From Longispora fulva (GTDB lineage: Bacteria; Actinomycetota; Actinomycetes; Mycobacteriales; Micromonosporaceae), in assembly GCF_015751905.1 (NCBI RefSeq), contig NZ_JADOUF010000001.1, positions 4,216,001 through 4,280,000 of the forward strand: 64,000 nucleotides of DNA, in the 5' to 3' direction. The notes below the pieces were generated by a model. The model searched no databases and was not told the origin of the DNA. It saw nothing but the letters and a program-made list of their open reading frames with translations. The translations under genes and the position numbers were made by a program. This document shows positions 1-7,682 of this stretch, piece after piece; the stretch's first letter is position 1; each line of letters begins with the position of its first letter.

Positions 1-1
1 G

Positions 2-103
2 ATCGGCTACGGGGTCGACAAGGGCGTCTGGGCGGTGCCGGCGGACGGGACCGGGACGCCCCGGCTGCTCGCTGCGGACGCGGAGTCCCCGGCGGCGCTC
101 TGA
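2..103 (+). CDS. C-terminal end of an unidentified protein (5' end outside window)
   Basis: An open frame enters from the left edge and stops with TGA at 101-103, leaving 33 residues that end in ...TPRLLAADAESPAAL. The fragment GVWAVPADGTGTPRLL resembles the last strand pair of a TolB/PD40-type beta-propeller blade (W-x-V-x-x-D-G-x-x-x-x-L), but this is too short for an assignment. It is read in the same direction as the following oxidoreductase and separated from it by 64 bp. Frame and stop are seen directly; the propeller idea is a guess. Confidence 0.55.
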   Translation: MGYGVDKGVWAVPADGTGTPRLLAADAESPAAL

Positions 104-167
104 CATCCGGTCCGGCCGCTCGACTTTTCCGCCCGGTTCGCGGCGGTTCCGTGGCTAGGGTGGGGTG

Positions 168-1214
168 ATGACGCGCGCCTACCGGATCGGACTCATCGGC
201 TACGGGCTCGCCGGCTCAGCCTTCCACGCCCCACTGATCGCCACGACCCCAGGCCTGGAGCTGGCCTCCGTGCTGACGAACAATCCCGAGCGGGTGTCCA
301 GGGTCCGCCGGCAGCACCCGGGGGCCCGGATCGTCGGGAGCATCGAGGACCTGTTCGCCCTCGACCTCGACCTGGTGGTGGTCGCCTCCCCGAACCGGAC
401 CCACGTGCCCTACGCCGCCGCCGCGCTGGGGCTGGGGCTCGGCGTCGTCGTGGACAAGCCGCTGGCCGGCACGTCCGCCGAGGCCCTCGAACTGGTCGAG
501 CTGGCCGAGGAGCGCGGCCTGCTGCTCACGGTCTACCAGAACCGGCGGTGGGACGGCGACTTCCTGACCGTCCGGCGGTTGATCGCCGACGGGGAGCTGG
601 GCCGGGTGCACCGGTTCGAGTCCCGGTTCGAGCGGTGGCGGCCGCTGATCAAGGAGGGCTGGCGGGAGAACGCCGACCCGGCCGAGGTCGGCGGAACCCT
701 CTACGACCTGGGCAGTCACCTGGTCGACCAGGCCCTGGCCCTGTTCGGCCCGGCCGCGGAGGTCTCCGCGGAGGTGGACACCCGCCGGGCCAGCGCCGGG
801 GTGGACGACGACGCGTTCGTGGCCGTCACGCACGTCAACGGGGTGCGCTCGCACCTGTGGACCAGCGCGATCACGGCCCAGGTGGGGCCCCGGCTGCGGG
901 TGCTCGGCGACGCGGCGGGCTATGTGAAGTACGGCCTGGACCCGCAGGAGAACGCGCTGCGCGCCGGCCTGCTCCCCGGCCCCGGCTGGGGTGTGGAGCC
1001 CGAGGGGGCCTGGGGGCTACTGGGCGTCGACGGGGCGGCGAAGCCGGTGCCGACGGAGCCGGGCGACTACCCGGCGTTCTACCGGGGCGTGCTGGGGGCG
1101 CTGCGCGGCGAGGGGCCGGGGCCGGTGGACCCGCGCGACGCCGTGGCGACCCTGACGGTGCTGGAGGCCGCGCGCCGGTCCTCGGCCGAGGGCGTCACGG
1201 TGCGCCTGGCCTAG
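168..1214 (+). CDS. Gfo/Idh/MocA-family NAD(P)-dependent oxidoreductase
   Basis: This is a cytoplasmic two-domain dehydrogenase of about 348 residues. The N-terminal Rossmann fold begins with the dinucleotide motif GLIGYGLAGSAFHAPLI (about residues 8-24). The family motif DKPLAGT lies near residue 96, with the Lys-Pro that contacts nicotinamide. The C-terminal alpha/beta domain is complete and the length is normal for the family, whose members oxidise or reduce sugars, inositols and related polyols. GTG at 165 and ATG at 168 are adjacent; ATG is preferred. A TAGGGT box at 156-161, 6 bp before the ATG, hints at a leaderless transcript. No pathway neighbour defines the substrate. Confidence 0.85.
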   Translation: MTRAYRIGLIGYGLAGSAFHAPLIATTPGLELASVLTNNPERVSRVRRQHPGARIVGSIEDLFALDLDLVVVASPNRTHVPYAAAALGLGLGVVVDKPLAGTSAEALELVELAEERGLLLTVYQNRRWDGDFLTVRRLIADGELGRVHRFESRFERWRPLIKEGWRENADPAEVGGTLYDLGSHLVDQALALFGPAAEVSAEVDTRRASAGVDDDAFVAVTHVNGVRSHLWTSAITAQVGPRLRVLGDAAGYVKYGLDPQENALRAGLLPGPGWGVEPEGAWGLLGVDGAAKPVPTEPGDYPAFYRGVLGALRGEGPGPVDPRDAVATLTVLEAARRSSAEGVTVRLA

Positions 1215-1250
1215 GGTCACGGTCCGCCCTCCGCAGGGTCACGGTCCGCC
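1213..1250. repeat. Pair of 16-bp direct repeats after the oxidoreductase stop
   Basis: AGGGTCACGGTCCGCC occurs at 1213-1228 (overlapping the stop codon TAG) and again at 1235-1250, 22 bp apart start to start. The function is unknown; a slipped-strand duplication is the simplest reading. Confidence 0.6.
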
Positions 1251-1414
1251 TGCCACAGGAAAGGGTGCCCGCCCCGGAAAGGAACGGACACCCAAGAGCA
1301 ACACCATGATCCGGTTACGGAGGAGACCGACCCGGCACGCGTCGGTGACTCCCCGCCGGACCACGCCGCCCAGTGGACGGCAGCGGGGTCCCGCCGCCCG
1401 TGAACGGCTACGGG

Positions 1415-1444
1415 GTCCCGCCGGGCCGGGTGGCCCGGCGGGAC
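1415..1444 (-). terminator. GC hairpin downstream of the S8 protease gene
   Basis: A perfect 13-bp inverted repeat, GTCCCGCCGGGCC / GGCCCGGCGGGAC, with a 4-nt loop starts 8 bp past the protease stop codon. It has no T-tract, as is common for actinomycete terminators. It could also stop read-through from the converging oxidoreductase gene. Confidence 0.65.
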
Positions 1445-1452
1445 ATCGCGTC

Positions 1453-3321
1453 CTAGTAGGTCGTCGCCCGCAGGACGCCAGCGCCGAAGCCGGCGTTCTC
1501 CGGCCGCTTGAGGGCCAGCGCGTACATCGTGCGGTTCACGGCGAGCGGCGACTGCGAGGCGCCGATCTGCTGACGGATCAGCGCCGCGACACCGGCCGCC
1601 GACGGCGCCGCCGCCGAGGTGCCGAAGAAGCGGCATCCGCCCTGGACCGCCGACGGGCAGGTGCCGGAGCCGAAGCCGCCGACGCCGCTGACGGTCACGC
1701 CGTCGGCCGCGCCCCAGGCCGGCGCGACGAAGGAACGGAACCCGCCGCCGGCCACGCCGGTGCACGGCCCGACGCCGGAGGCACACACCGTGGTCGACAT
1801 GATCTGCACCGGGCCGGCCGCGCTGTAGGACTCCAGCGGGACGGTGGCAGGGTTGACGGAGACGTTCGAGGCCACCGCGCCGGCGCTGGTCGCGAAGCCG
1901 AGGTAGTTGGAGTCCGGGTTGAGCGAGCCGGCCCGGTCACCCGGGTCGACCGTGGTCACGCCCGAGGTGCGCCACCGCAGGTCGAACGTCGGGGCCTTGA
2001 CCGCCGAGGAGGTGCCGGCCACGTCCACGACGAGCTTCGCCGGGATGTTCGCGCCGGTGGTGTTCTGGAAGACCAGCTGCTCGATGGTGTCGCCGACCCC
2101 GTTGGCCTGCACGTTGGTGCTGGACGCGAGGCAGTCGCTGCCGTCGGCCGTCATCAGGTACAGGTTGAGGTTGGTGAAGCCGCCCTGGCCGACCGTCGGG
2201 TAGATGGCGCGCGGCTCACTCCACTGGAGGGTGGGCAGGAGCGTGCCGCCGGGCCGGACGATGACGTCGTAGGTGTTGTCCGTGCCGCGCAGGTTCACCG
2301 TGTTGTTCGGGACGCTCGGGCAGTGCGCGTAGCCGCCGGCCACGCCGTCGGGGGTGCGGCCGGTGCCGACCGCCGGGGCCCGGGAGGCGTGCTTGGCGCC
2401 CAGGTTGCCCGCCGAGGAGCTGACCCAGACGCCCTGCTGGGCGAGCTTCTCGGCCGTCACGGCGCCGAGGCCCTGCTGGAACGCCGGCTCGTCGTCGAAC
2501 GCGATGTCCTCGGCGATCAGGTTCGCGCCCCACGCCGCCAGGTTGTGGAACGCGCCCACGTAGGAGGTCAGGTCGTCGCCCACGGTGTGGAAGGCGAGCT
2601 TCGCGTCGGGGGCCATGTCGTGGACGATCTCCATCATCGCCGTGCCCTCGTCGCCGTCGCCGACAGCGAGCGCGGTGGCGTCGGCCGGCAGTTCGCCGCG
2701 CGCGATGGAGTCGGCCAGGTGGGTCACGCCGTCGGAGATGAACCCGACCTTCTGGCCGGCGCCCGTCAGGCCCCGGGAGTTGGCGACGTCGGTCCGGTGC
2801 AGCGGCGCGCCCTCGGCGACCAGCGGCTCGGAGTCGACCTGCGGCTTGAGGGTGGGACGCACGGTGGCGACCCAGCCGAGGCCGGCGACGGCGTCGACCT
2901 TGTCGTAGGGCACGACGGCGTGGATCAGGCCGACCTCGGGCAGCGCCACCCCGGGCACCTTCGCGAACTCGCCGGAGCTGTCCACGACGGTCGCGCCCAG
3001 GTCCCGCAGCGCCTGCTCCTCGGCCTTGCCGACCGGGCCGGTGGCGTGCAGCGTGAGGTCGATGCCGCCGGCGGGCGTGATGGTGAGGAAGCCGGCGCCG
3101 AGGGTGTCGAGCTGGGTGTCGGACAGCCCGGCGGCACGCAGGCCGTGCGTGCCGCCGACAGCCGCGCGGATCTTCGAGACCCGGTCGGCGACCAGGCTCG
3201 GGATCTTGCTGGCCGCCGCCGGCGCGGCCGGTTCGGCGGACGCGGTGCCGGCGACGGCCATGACGGCCAGAGGTAAGGCGAGCGCGAACGCCGCCGTCAG
3301 TGCCGTAACTCTCCTGGGCAA
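1453..3321 (-). CDS. Secreted S8-family (subtilisin-like) serine peptidase with Glu in place of the catalytic His
   Basis: The 622-residue protein has a Sec signal peptide (MPRRVTALTA..., cleavage near ASA-EP, residue 29). A propeptide-like region follows, then a subtilase fold. D197 lies in VGFISDGV, N306 in the oxyanion motif SSAGN, and S569 in FFGTSAAAPS. At the usual His-Gly-Thr position the sequence is DEGTAMMEIVHDMAPDA, so E225 stands where the triad His normally sits. An Asp/Glu/Ser triad recalls sedolisins (S53), yet the Ser motif is subtilase-like. TTG at 3319-3321 is chosen as start because GGGAGG lies 5 bp upstream; an ATG 24 codons earlier would bury the signal peptide. It is followed by a GC hairpin. 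Confidence 0.85.
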   Translation of the reverse strand: MPRRVTALTAAFALALPLAVMAVAGTASAEPAAPAAASKIPSLVADRVSKIRAAVGGTHGLRAAGLSDTQLDTLGAGFLTITPAGGIDLTLHATGPVGKAEEQALRDLGATVVDSSGEFAKVPGVALPEVGLIHAVVPYDKVDAVAGLGWVATVRPTLKPQVDSEPLVAEGAPLHRTDVANSRGLTGAGQKVGFISDGVTHLADSIARGELPADATALAVGDGDEGTAMMEIVHDMAPDAKLAFHTVGDDLTSYVGAFHNLAAWGANLIAEDIAFDDEPAFQQGLGAVTAEKLAQQGVWVSSSAGNLGAKHASRAPAVGTGRTPDGVAGGYAHCPSVPNNTVNLRGTDNTYDVIVRPGGTLLPTLQWSEPRAIYPTVGQGGFTNLNLYLMTADGSDCLASSTNVQANGVGDTIEQLVFQNTTGANIPAKLVVDVAGTSSAVKAPTFDLRWRTSGVTTVDPGDRAGSLNPDSNYLGFATSAGAVASNVSVNPATVPLESYSAAGPVQIMSTTVCASGVGPCTGVAGGGFRSFVAPAWGAADGVTVSGVGGFGSGTCPSAVQGGCRFFGTSAAAPSAAGVAALIRQQIGASQSPLAVNRTMYALALKRPENAGFGAGVLRATTY

Positions 3322-3401
3322 GGGGGCCTCCCACGTCAGATCAAACGGATGCCCGACCCTATCGCGCGCGGGTGTCATAGAGAACACTGTGGACTGACCC
3401 G

Positions 3402-4565
3402 TTACACAGCGTGGTCGCCGATCAGTGACACCGCAGCACAAACCGGTAACACGCTGGGCTCGGAGGCACCCCGGCTCCGCAGGGCCACGGTCCCGGCGGC
3501 GGCCTCCCGGGCCCCGATCACGGCCACGTACGGCACCCGCCCGTCCCGCGCCCGCGCCACCCGGGCCCCGAGCGCGCCGTCGGCGTGCACCTCGATCCGC
3601 AGTCCGGCCGCGCGGGCCGCCGCGACGAAGGCGTCCACCGGCGCGTCCCCGATCGGGAGCACCGCGACCTGCACCGGCGCGCACCAGGCCGGCAGGGCGC
3701 CGTCGTGCTGGTCGAGGAGCAGTCCGAGCAGGCGTTCCATCGAGCCGACCAGCGACCGGTGGATCATCACGGGGCGGCGTCGCGAACCGTCCGAATCGGT
3801 GTATTCCAGGCCGAAGCGCTCCGGCTTGTGGAAGTCGAGCTGGATGGTGGAGAGGGTCCACTCGCGACCGGCGGCGTCCGGTACCTGGATGTCGATCTTC
3901 GGTCCGTAGAACGCCGCCTCGCCGGGCAGCTCCTCGAACTCACACCCGCGCTCGACGAGGGCCGCGCGCAGGATGCCCTCGGCCCGCGCCCACATCCCGT
4001 CCCCGTCGACGTACTTGGCACCGGGCCCCCGCAGCGACAGCCGGTACCGGTACCCGGAAATGCCGAGTTTGTCGTAGCACTCGCCGATCAGGTCGAGCAC
4101 GGAGCCGACCTCCGCGTCGAGCTGCTCCGGGGCGCAGAACAGGTGCGCGTCGTTGAGGGTGATGCACCGGACCCGGTTCAGCCCTCCGACGACCCCGGAG
4201 CGCTCGGCCCGGAACATCTGGCCGATCTCGCCGATCCGGACCGGCAGCTCGCGGTAGGACCGGCCCCGGGCGGCGAACACGAGCGCGTGGTGCGGGCACA
4301 GGCTGGGCCGCAGCACCTCGTCGTCCATCAGAGGGAACATGTCCTCGGCGAAGTGCTGCCAGTGCCCGGACAGCTCGTAGAGCTCGCGTTTGCCGATCGG
4401 CGGGGAGTAGACCTGCTGGTAGCCGGCCCGGCGTTCCAGGCCCCGCACGTAGTCCTCGATGGCGGACCGGACAGCGGCCCCGGCCGGCAGCCAGACCGGC
4501 AGGCCGGCGCCGATCAGCGGGTGGTTGTGGATCAGGCCCAGTTCGCGGGCGAGTTTGGCGCTCAT
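3402..4565 (-). CDS. Short threonyl-tRNA synthetase: catalytic core plus anticodon domain, no TGS or editing domain
   Basis: This 387-residue class II synthetase covers only the catalytic and anticodon-binding parts of ThrRS, whose full-length form is about 650-690 residues. Zn ligands are present: C90 (LRPSLCPHH), H141 (LNDAHLFC) and H269 (RPVMIHRSLVGSMERLL). Motif 2 (FRAERSGVVGGLNRVR) and motif 3 are intact, so aminoacylation is plausible. The N-terminal TGS and the editing domain that clears Ser-tRNA(Thr) are absent. AAGGAG lies 9 bp before the ATG. A Thr-rich leader peptide and a terminator hairpin precede it. It is probably a secondary, starvation-induced or inhibitor-resistant ThrRS beside a housekeeping thrS elsewhere (inference). 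Confidence 0.88.
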   Translation of the reverse strand: MSAKLARELGLIHNHPLIGAGLPVWLPAGAAVRSAIEDYVRGLERRAGYQQVYSPPIGKRELYELSGHWQHFAEDMFPLMDDEVLRPSLCPHHALVFAARGRSYRELPVRIGEIGQMFRAERSGVVGGLNRVRCITLNDAHLFCAPEQLDAEVGSVLDLIGECYDKLGISGYRYRLSLRGPGAKYVDGDGMWARAEGILRAALVERGCEFEELPGEAAFYGPKIDIQVPDAAGREWTLSTIQLDFHKPERFGLEYTDSDGSRRRPVMIHRSLVGSMERLLGLLLDQHDGALPAWCAPVQVAVLPIGDAPVDAFVAAARAAGLRIEVHADGALGARVARARDGRVPYVAVIGAREAAAGTVALRSRGASEPSVLPVCAAVSLIGDHAV

Positions 4566-4600
4566 CGTGTGCTCCTTCGATGCTGGGGCACACGCATCGG

Positions 4601-4633
4601 AAGACAAAGCCCCGGGGCACATGCCCCGGGGCT
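4601..4633 (-). terminator. Attenuator-type intrinsic terminator in front of the ThrRS gene
   Basis: Read on the minus strand, two 12-nt arms (AGCCCCGGGGCA and TGCCCCGGGGCT, + positions 4608-4619 and 4622-4633) pair perfectly around a 2-nt centre and are followed by TTTGTCTT. It lies between the Thr-rich leader ORF and the ThrRS start, where an amino-acid attenuator terminator belongs. Confidence 0.8.
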
Positions 4634-4648
4634 GGTCGTTCGCGTGGG

Positions 4649-4714
4649 TTACCGCGCGTCGGTCCGTCGCCAGGGGTGTCCTGGCGTCGTCGTCGACATG
4701 CTGGCGCGGATCAT
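4649..4714 (-). CDS. Thr-codon leader peptide controlling the ThrRS gene
   Basis: This is a 21-codon ORF (ATG at 4712-4714, TAA at 4649-4651). A second in-frame ATG at 4697-4699 would give MSTTTPGHPWRRTDAR. Three consecutive Thr codons (ACG ACG ACG) are followed by a fourth (ACC). It sits 5' of a strong hairpin-plus-T terminator and of a threonyl-tRNA synthetase, the classic layout of ribosome-mediated attenuation in which stalling at Thr codons prevents termination. The first ATG coincides with the predicted transcription start of the promoter upstream, so translation is probably leaderless. The antiterminator pairing was not worked out. Confidence 0.78.
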   Translation of the reverse strand: MIRASMSTTTPGHPWRRTDAR

Positions 4715-4721
4715 GTCGGCA

Positions 4722-4750
4722 AGGCTACCCCCGGCACCGACCCGCCGCAA
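4722..4750 (-). promoter_or_regulatory. Promoter for the leader peptide-ThrRS transcript
   Basis: On the minus strand, TTGCGG (4745-4750) and TAGCCT (4722-4727) are separated by exactly 17 bp. The leader ATG begins 7 bp after the -10 box, the spacing expected for a leaderless actinobacterial mRNA. Confidence 0.7.
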
Positions 4751-4786
4751 CCGGGTTGATCCGGACATTCCGAAGGAGCGGCGGCC

Positions 4787-6535
4787 TCAGGAGTCGGCGG
4801 CGACCAGGAACTGGTGGGCGGCGAGTTCGCGGTACAGCGGGCTGCTCTCCAGGAGCTCCGCGTGCCGGCCGACCGCCACGACCTTGCCGTGTTCGAGGAC
4901 CACGATCTGGTCGGAGTCGACCACCGTCGACAGCCGGTGCGCGACCACGATCAGGGTGCGGTTCTCCGCGACGGCCGAGATGGCCTGGCGGAGCGCGGCC
5001 TCGTTGCGGGCGTCGAGGTTGCTGGTCGGCTCGTCGAGCAGCAGGATCGGCGGGGCCGACAGCAGGGTCCTGGCGATGGCGAGCCGTTGGCGCTCCCCGC
5101 CGGACAGCAGCACGCCGCCCTCCCCGACCTGGGCGTCGAGCCCGAGCGGGGTCCGGTCGATCAGGTCGGTCAGGTTGACGGCGGCCAGCACGTCGGCCAT
5201 CTGGGCGTCGGTGGCCGACGGGGACGCGAGCAGCAGGTTGTCCCGCAGGGTGCCGGCGAGGACCGGGGCCTCCTGCTCGACGTAGCCGAGGTGGGAGCGC
5301 AGCTCGTCGCGGGGCTGGTCGCGGACGTCGCGGCCGGCGACCCGCAACTGGCCGGACTCCAGTTCGTAGAAGCGCTCGACGAGGGACAGCAGGGTGGACT
5401 TGCCGGCGCCGGACGGGCCGACCAGGGCGGTGCGGGTGCCGTACGGCACGGTGAAGCTCACGTCGCGGAGCACCGGGTCGCCGTTCTCGTAGGAGAAGCC
5501 GACCTGGTCGAACTCGACGGCCGGGCCGCCGACCGGCACCCCCGCCGCCCCCGTGTCATGGTCGGTCTCCGCCGGCAGGGTCAGGATCTCCTCGATCCGC
5601 TCGAGCGCGCCGAGCCCGGCCTGCAGCTGCGTGTACGCCTGGAGCGCGCCGCCGAGCGGCATCACGAGGAAGAACAGGAACAGGATGAACGCGACCAGGT
5701 CGCCGACCGTGATGTGTCCACTGGCGACCCGGGCGCCGCCCACGCCCAGCACCAGGAGGAAGGAGCCCTGGATCGCGGTCACGACCGTGGGGCGGATGAA
5801 GGCCTGGAGCCGGGCGATCCGCAGGCCCGCGTCGTAGGCGTCGCGGGCGCTGGCGGAGACCACCTCGGTCTCGCGCGCCTCGGCCCGGCTGGCCCGGATG
5901 GTCCGGGCGGCGGAGATGGCCCGCTCGACGGCGGAGGTCATCTCCCCGACCCGGGTCTGGGCCTCCAGCGACGCCTTGCGGACCTTGCCGGCGAAGCCGA
6001 TCCCGGCGGCCAGCCCGGCGGCGAGGCCGACGAGGGTGACCGCGAACAACAGCGGATCCAGCACGATCATTGCGGTGGCCGAGCCGAGGACCATGACGGC
6101 GCCGGAGACGATCTCGAACAGGCCGGAGGTGACCACGGCCCGCAGCAGGGTGGTGTCCGCGCCGACCCGGGAGAGCAGGTCCCCGACCCGCCGGCGGTCG
6201 TACTCCACGATCGGCAGGCGGAGCAGGTGGCCGGTCAGTCGGCGGCGCGACGACAGCACGATGCCCTCGGCCGTGCGCTGCAACAGATACTCCCGGACGC
6301 TGTCGACGACCGACGCGCCGATCAGCAGCCCCACCAGGATCAGGACGAACCGGCCGAACGACTCACGGGCGCCGATCGCGTTCAGCAGCTCGCGGGTGAC
6401 GAGTGGCTGCACCAGGGTGCCGGCGGCGGCGACCAGCGAGAGCACGGCGACCACGGCGAGGGTGCCGCGGTACGCGCGCAGGTAGGGCAACAGCGACCGC
6501 AATCCCACGGTGGGTCTGGGCTTCGACTCCGACAT
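4787..6535 (-). CDS. ABC exporter half-transporter (fused transmembrane and ATP-binding domains)
   Basis: The 582-residue type IV ABC exporter has about six membrane helices in residues 20-310, then a nucleotide-binding domain. The latter carries Walker A GPSGAGKST, signature LLSGGERQRLAIAR, Walker B ILLLDEPTSNLD and the H-loop VAHRLST. Such homodimers export lipids, peptides or drugs; the substrate cannot be read from sequence. GGGAGG precedes the ATG at 6535. It is divergent from the chitosanase gene, with a 235-bp intergenic region. Confidence 0.9.
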   Translation of the reverse strand: MSESKPRPTVGLRSLLPYLRAYRGTLAVVAVLSLVAAAGTLVQPLVTRELLNAIGARESFGRFVLILVGLLIGASVVDSVREYLLQRTAEGIVLSSRRRLTGHLLRLPIVEYDRRRVGDLLSRVGADTTLLRAVVTSGLFEIVSGAVMVLGSATAMIVLDPLLFAVTLVGLAAGLAAGIGFAGKVRKASLEAQTRVGEMTSAVERAISAARTIRASRAEARETEVVSASARDAYDAGLRIARLQAFIRPTVVTAIQGSFLLVLGVGGARVASGHITVGDLVAFILFLFFLVMPLGGALQAYTQLQAGLGALERIEEILTLPAETDHDTGAAGVPVGGPAVEFDQVGFSYENGDPVLRDVSFTVPYGTRTALVGPSGAGKSTLLSLVERFYELESGQLRVAGRDVRDQPRDELRSHLGYVEQEAPVLAGTLRDNLLLASPSATDAQMADVLAAVNLTDLIDRTPLGLDAQVGEGGVLLSGGERQRLAIARTLLSAPPILLLDEPTSNLDARNEAALRQAISAVAENRTLIVVAHRLSTVVDSDQIVVLEHGKVVAVGRHAELLESSPLYRELAAHQFLVAADS

Positions 6536-6697
6536 TGCTGCCTCCCGATCAACGTCTTCGAGGGTATCCGGCCCCGCGCGTCCGGCAGTCGGTCCCGAGA
6601 ACGAGACGGGTCCCCTTCGGAGGGAGGACACGGACGGTCGCGATCGGGTGCCCGGCGGTCCGAAAGGGCGGTGCCGGGCCACGTTTGTCCCGTGCCG

Positions 6698-6726
6698 TTG
6701 ACAGCGACGAAGATCAGTGGTTGATT
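6698..6726 (+). promoter_or_regulatory. Predicted chitosanase promoter
   Basis: TTGACA (6698-6703) lies 17 bp before TTGATT (6721-6726). The -35 box is consensus and the -10 is weak. The palindrome at 6728-6746 would cover the start site, consistent with repression. Confidence 0.5.
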
Positions 6727-6727
6727 C

Positions 6728-6746
6728 GTTAGGCAACCTTCCTAAC
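6728..6746 (+). promoter_or_regulatory. Palindromic putative operator, copy 1 of a CAZyme-associated motif
   Basis: GTTAGGCAACCTTCCTAAC is an inverted repeat (GTTAGG-N7-CCTAAC) just after the predicted -10 of the chitosanase promoter. Related 19-mers lie upstream of the PQQ-type dehydrogenase gene (12164-12182) and the GH27 gene (40419-40437). The shared pattern is G-N2-AG-N2-A-N-CCTT-N-CT-N-AC. Operator function is inferred from position and recurrence. Confidence 0.6.
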
Positions 6747-6770
6747 CTTCCCCCTCAGGAGGTACCCCTC

Positions 6771-7610
6771 ATGCGGATCACCCATCGACTCGTCGGGCTG
6801 GCCACGGCGGTGACCCTCGTCGCGGCGGCTCCCCTCGCCCTCGCGAGCTCCGCCTACGCGCAGTCCGAAGCGCTCGGATCCCACGTCACCGCCGCGCACG
6901 TCGACCTGACCGACCCGCACAAGAAGGACATCGCCATGCAGCTGGTGTCCAGCGCTGAGAACTCCTCGCTGGACTGGAAGGCGCAGTACAAGTACATCGA
7001 GGACATCAAGGACGGGCGCGGGTACACGGCCGGGATCATCGGGTTCTGTTCCGGCACCGGGGACATGCTCGACCTGGTGGAGCTGTACGCCCAGCGCAAG
7101 CCGGGCAACGTGCTGGCCAAGTATCTGCCGGCGCTGCGCAAGGTCAACGGCACCGAGTCGCACGCCGGCCTCGGCTCGGCCTTCGAGAAGGACTGGAAGA
7201 CCGCCGCCAACGACGCCGCCTTCAAGAAGGCCCAGGACGACGAGCGCGACCGGGTGTACTTCACCCCGGCCGTCAACCAGGCCAAGGCCGACGGCCTGTG
7301 GGCCCTGGGTCAGTTCGCCTACTACGACACCATCGTGATGCACGGCGACGGTGGCGACCGCGACAGTTTCAGCTCGATCCGGAAGAACGCGCTGAAGAAG
7401 GCCAAGCCGCCGTCGCAGGGCGGGGACCAGGTGGCCTACCTCAACGCGTTCCTCGACGCGCGCAAGGTCGCCATGAAGCACGAGGAGGCGCACGCCGACA
7501 CCAGCCGGGTCGACACCGAGCAGCGGGTGTTCCTCAAGGCCGGCAACCTCGACCTGAACCCGCCGCTGAGCTGGAAGGTCTACGGCGACCCGTTCCACAT
7601 CGCCAGCTAG
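6771..7610 (+). CDS. csn: Secreted GH46 chitosanase
   Basis: This 279-residue endo-chitosanase cleaves beta-1,4-linked glucosamine polymers outside the cell. A Sec signal peptide ends near ASSAYA-QS (residue 30). The catalytic region SSAENSSLDWKAQYKYIEDI with downstream DGRGY matches family GH46: E63 (acid) and D81 (base) are 18 residues apart, as in Streptomyces N174 chitosanase (E22/D40). Length is typical and no accessory domain is present. AGGAGG lies 8 bp before the ATG. A palindrome at the predicted start site suggests repression in the absence of inducer. It is convergent with the MFS gene, with a bidirectional hairpin between. Confidence 0.95.
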   Translation: MRITHRLVGLATAVTLVAAAPLALASSAYAQSEALGSHVTAAHVDLTDPHKKDIAMQLVSSAENSSLDWKAQYKYIEDIKDGRGYTAGIIGFCSGTGDMLDLVELYAQRKPGNVLAKYLPALRKVNGTESHAGLGSAFEKDWKTAANDAAFKKAQDDERDRVYFTPAVNQAKADGLWALGQFAYYDTIVMHGDGGDRDSFSSIRKNALKKAKPPSQGGDQVAYLNAFLDARKVAMKHEEAHADTSRVDTEQRVFLKAGNLDLNPPLSWKVYGDPFHIAS

Positions 7611-7624
7611 TCACCGGCACGGCC

Positions 7625-7659
7625 GGCGCGCGGGCAGCGGAGGTCGCTGTCCGCGCGCC
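7625..7659. terminator. Bidirectional hairpin between chitosanase and MFS genes
   Basis: Arms GGCGCGCGGGCAGCG (7625-7639) and CGCTGTCCGCGCGCC (7645-7659) form a 15-bp stem with one G-T mismatch and a 5-nt loop. The stem sits between two converging genes. Confidence 0.7.
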
Positions 7660-7682
7660 GTCGCGTCGGGCACGGCCCGGTG

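Noticed and set aside
4608-4633. T-box riboswitch upstream of ThrRS
   Set aside because: The leader is too short and lacks a T-box-like conserved sequence and specifier stem; a Thr-codon leader ORF explains the layout better.
4814-6724. Long plus-strand open frame across the ABC exporter
   Set aside because: Shadow of the well-supported minus-strand ABC transporter; low-complexity composition rich in Asp, Gln, Gly and Arg.
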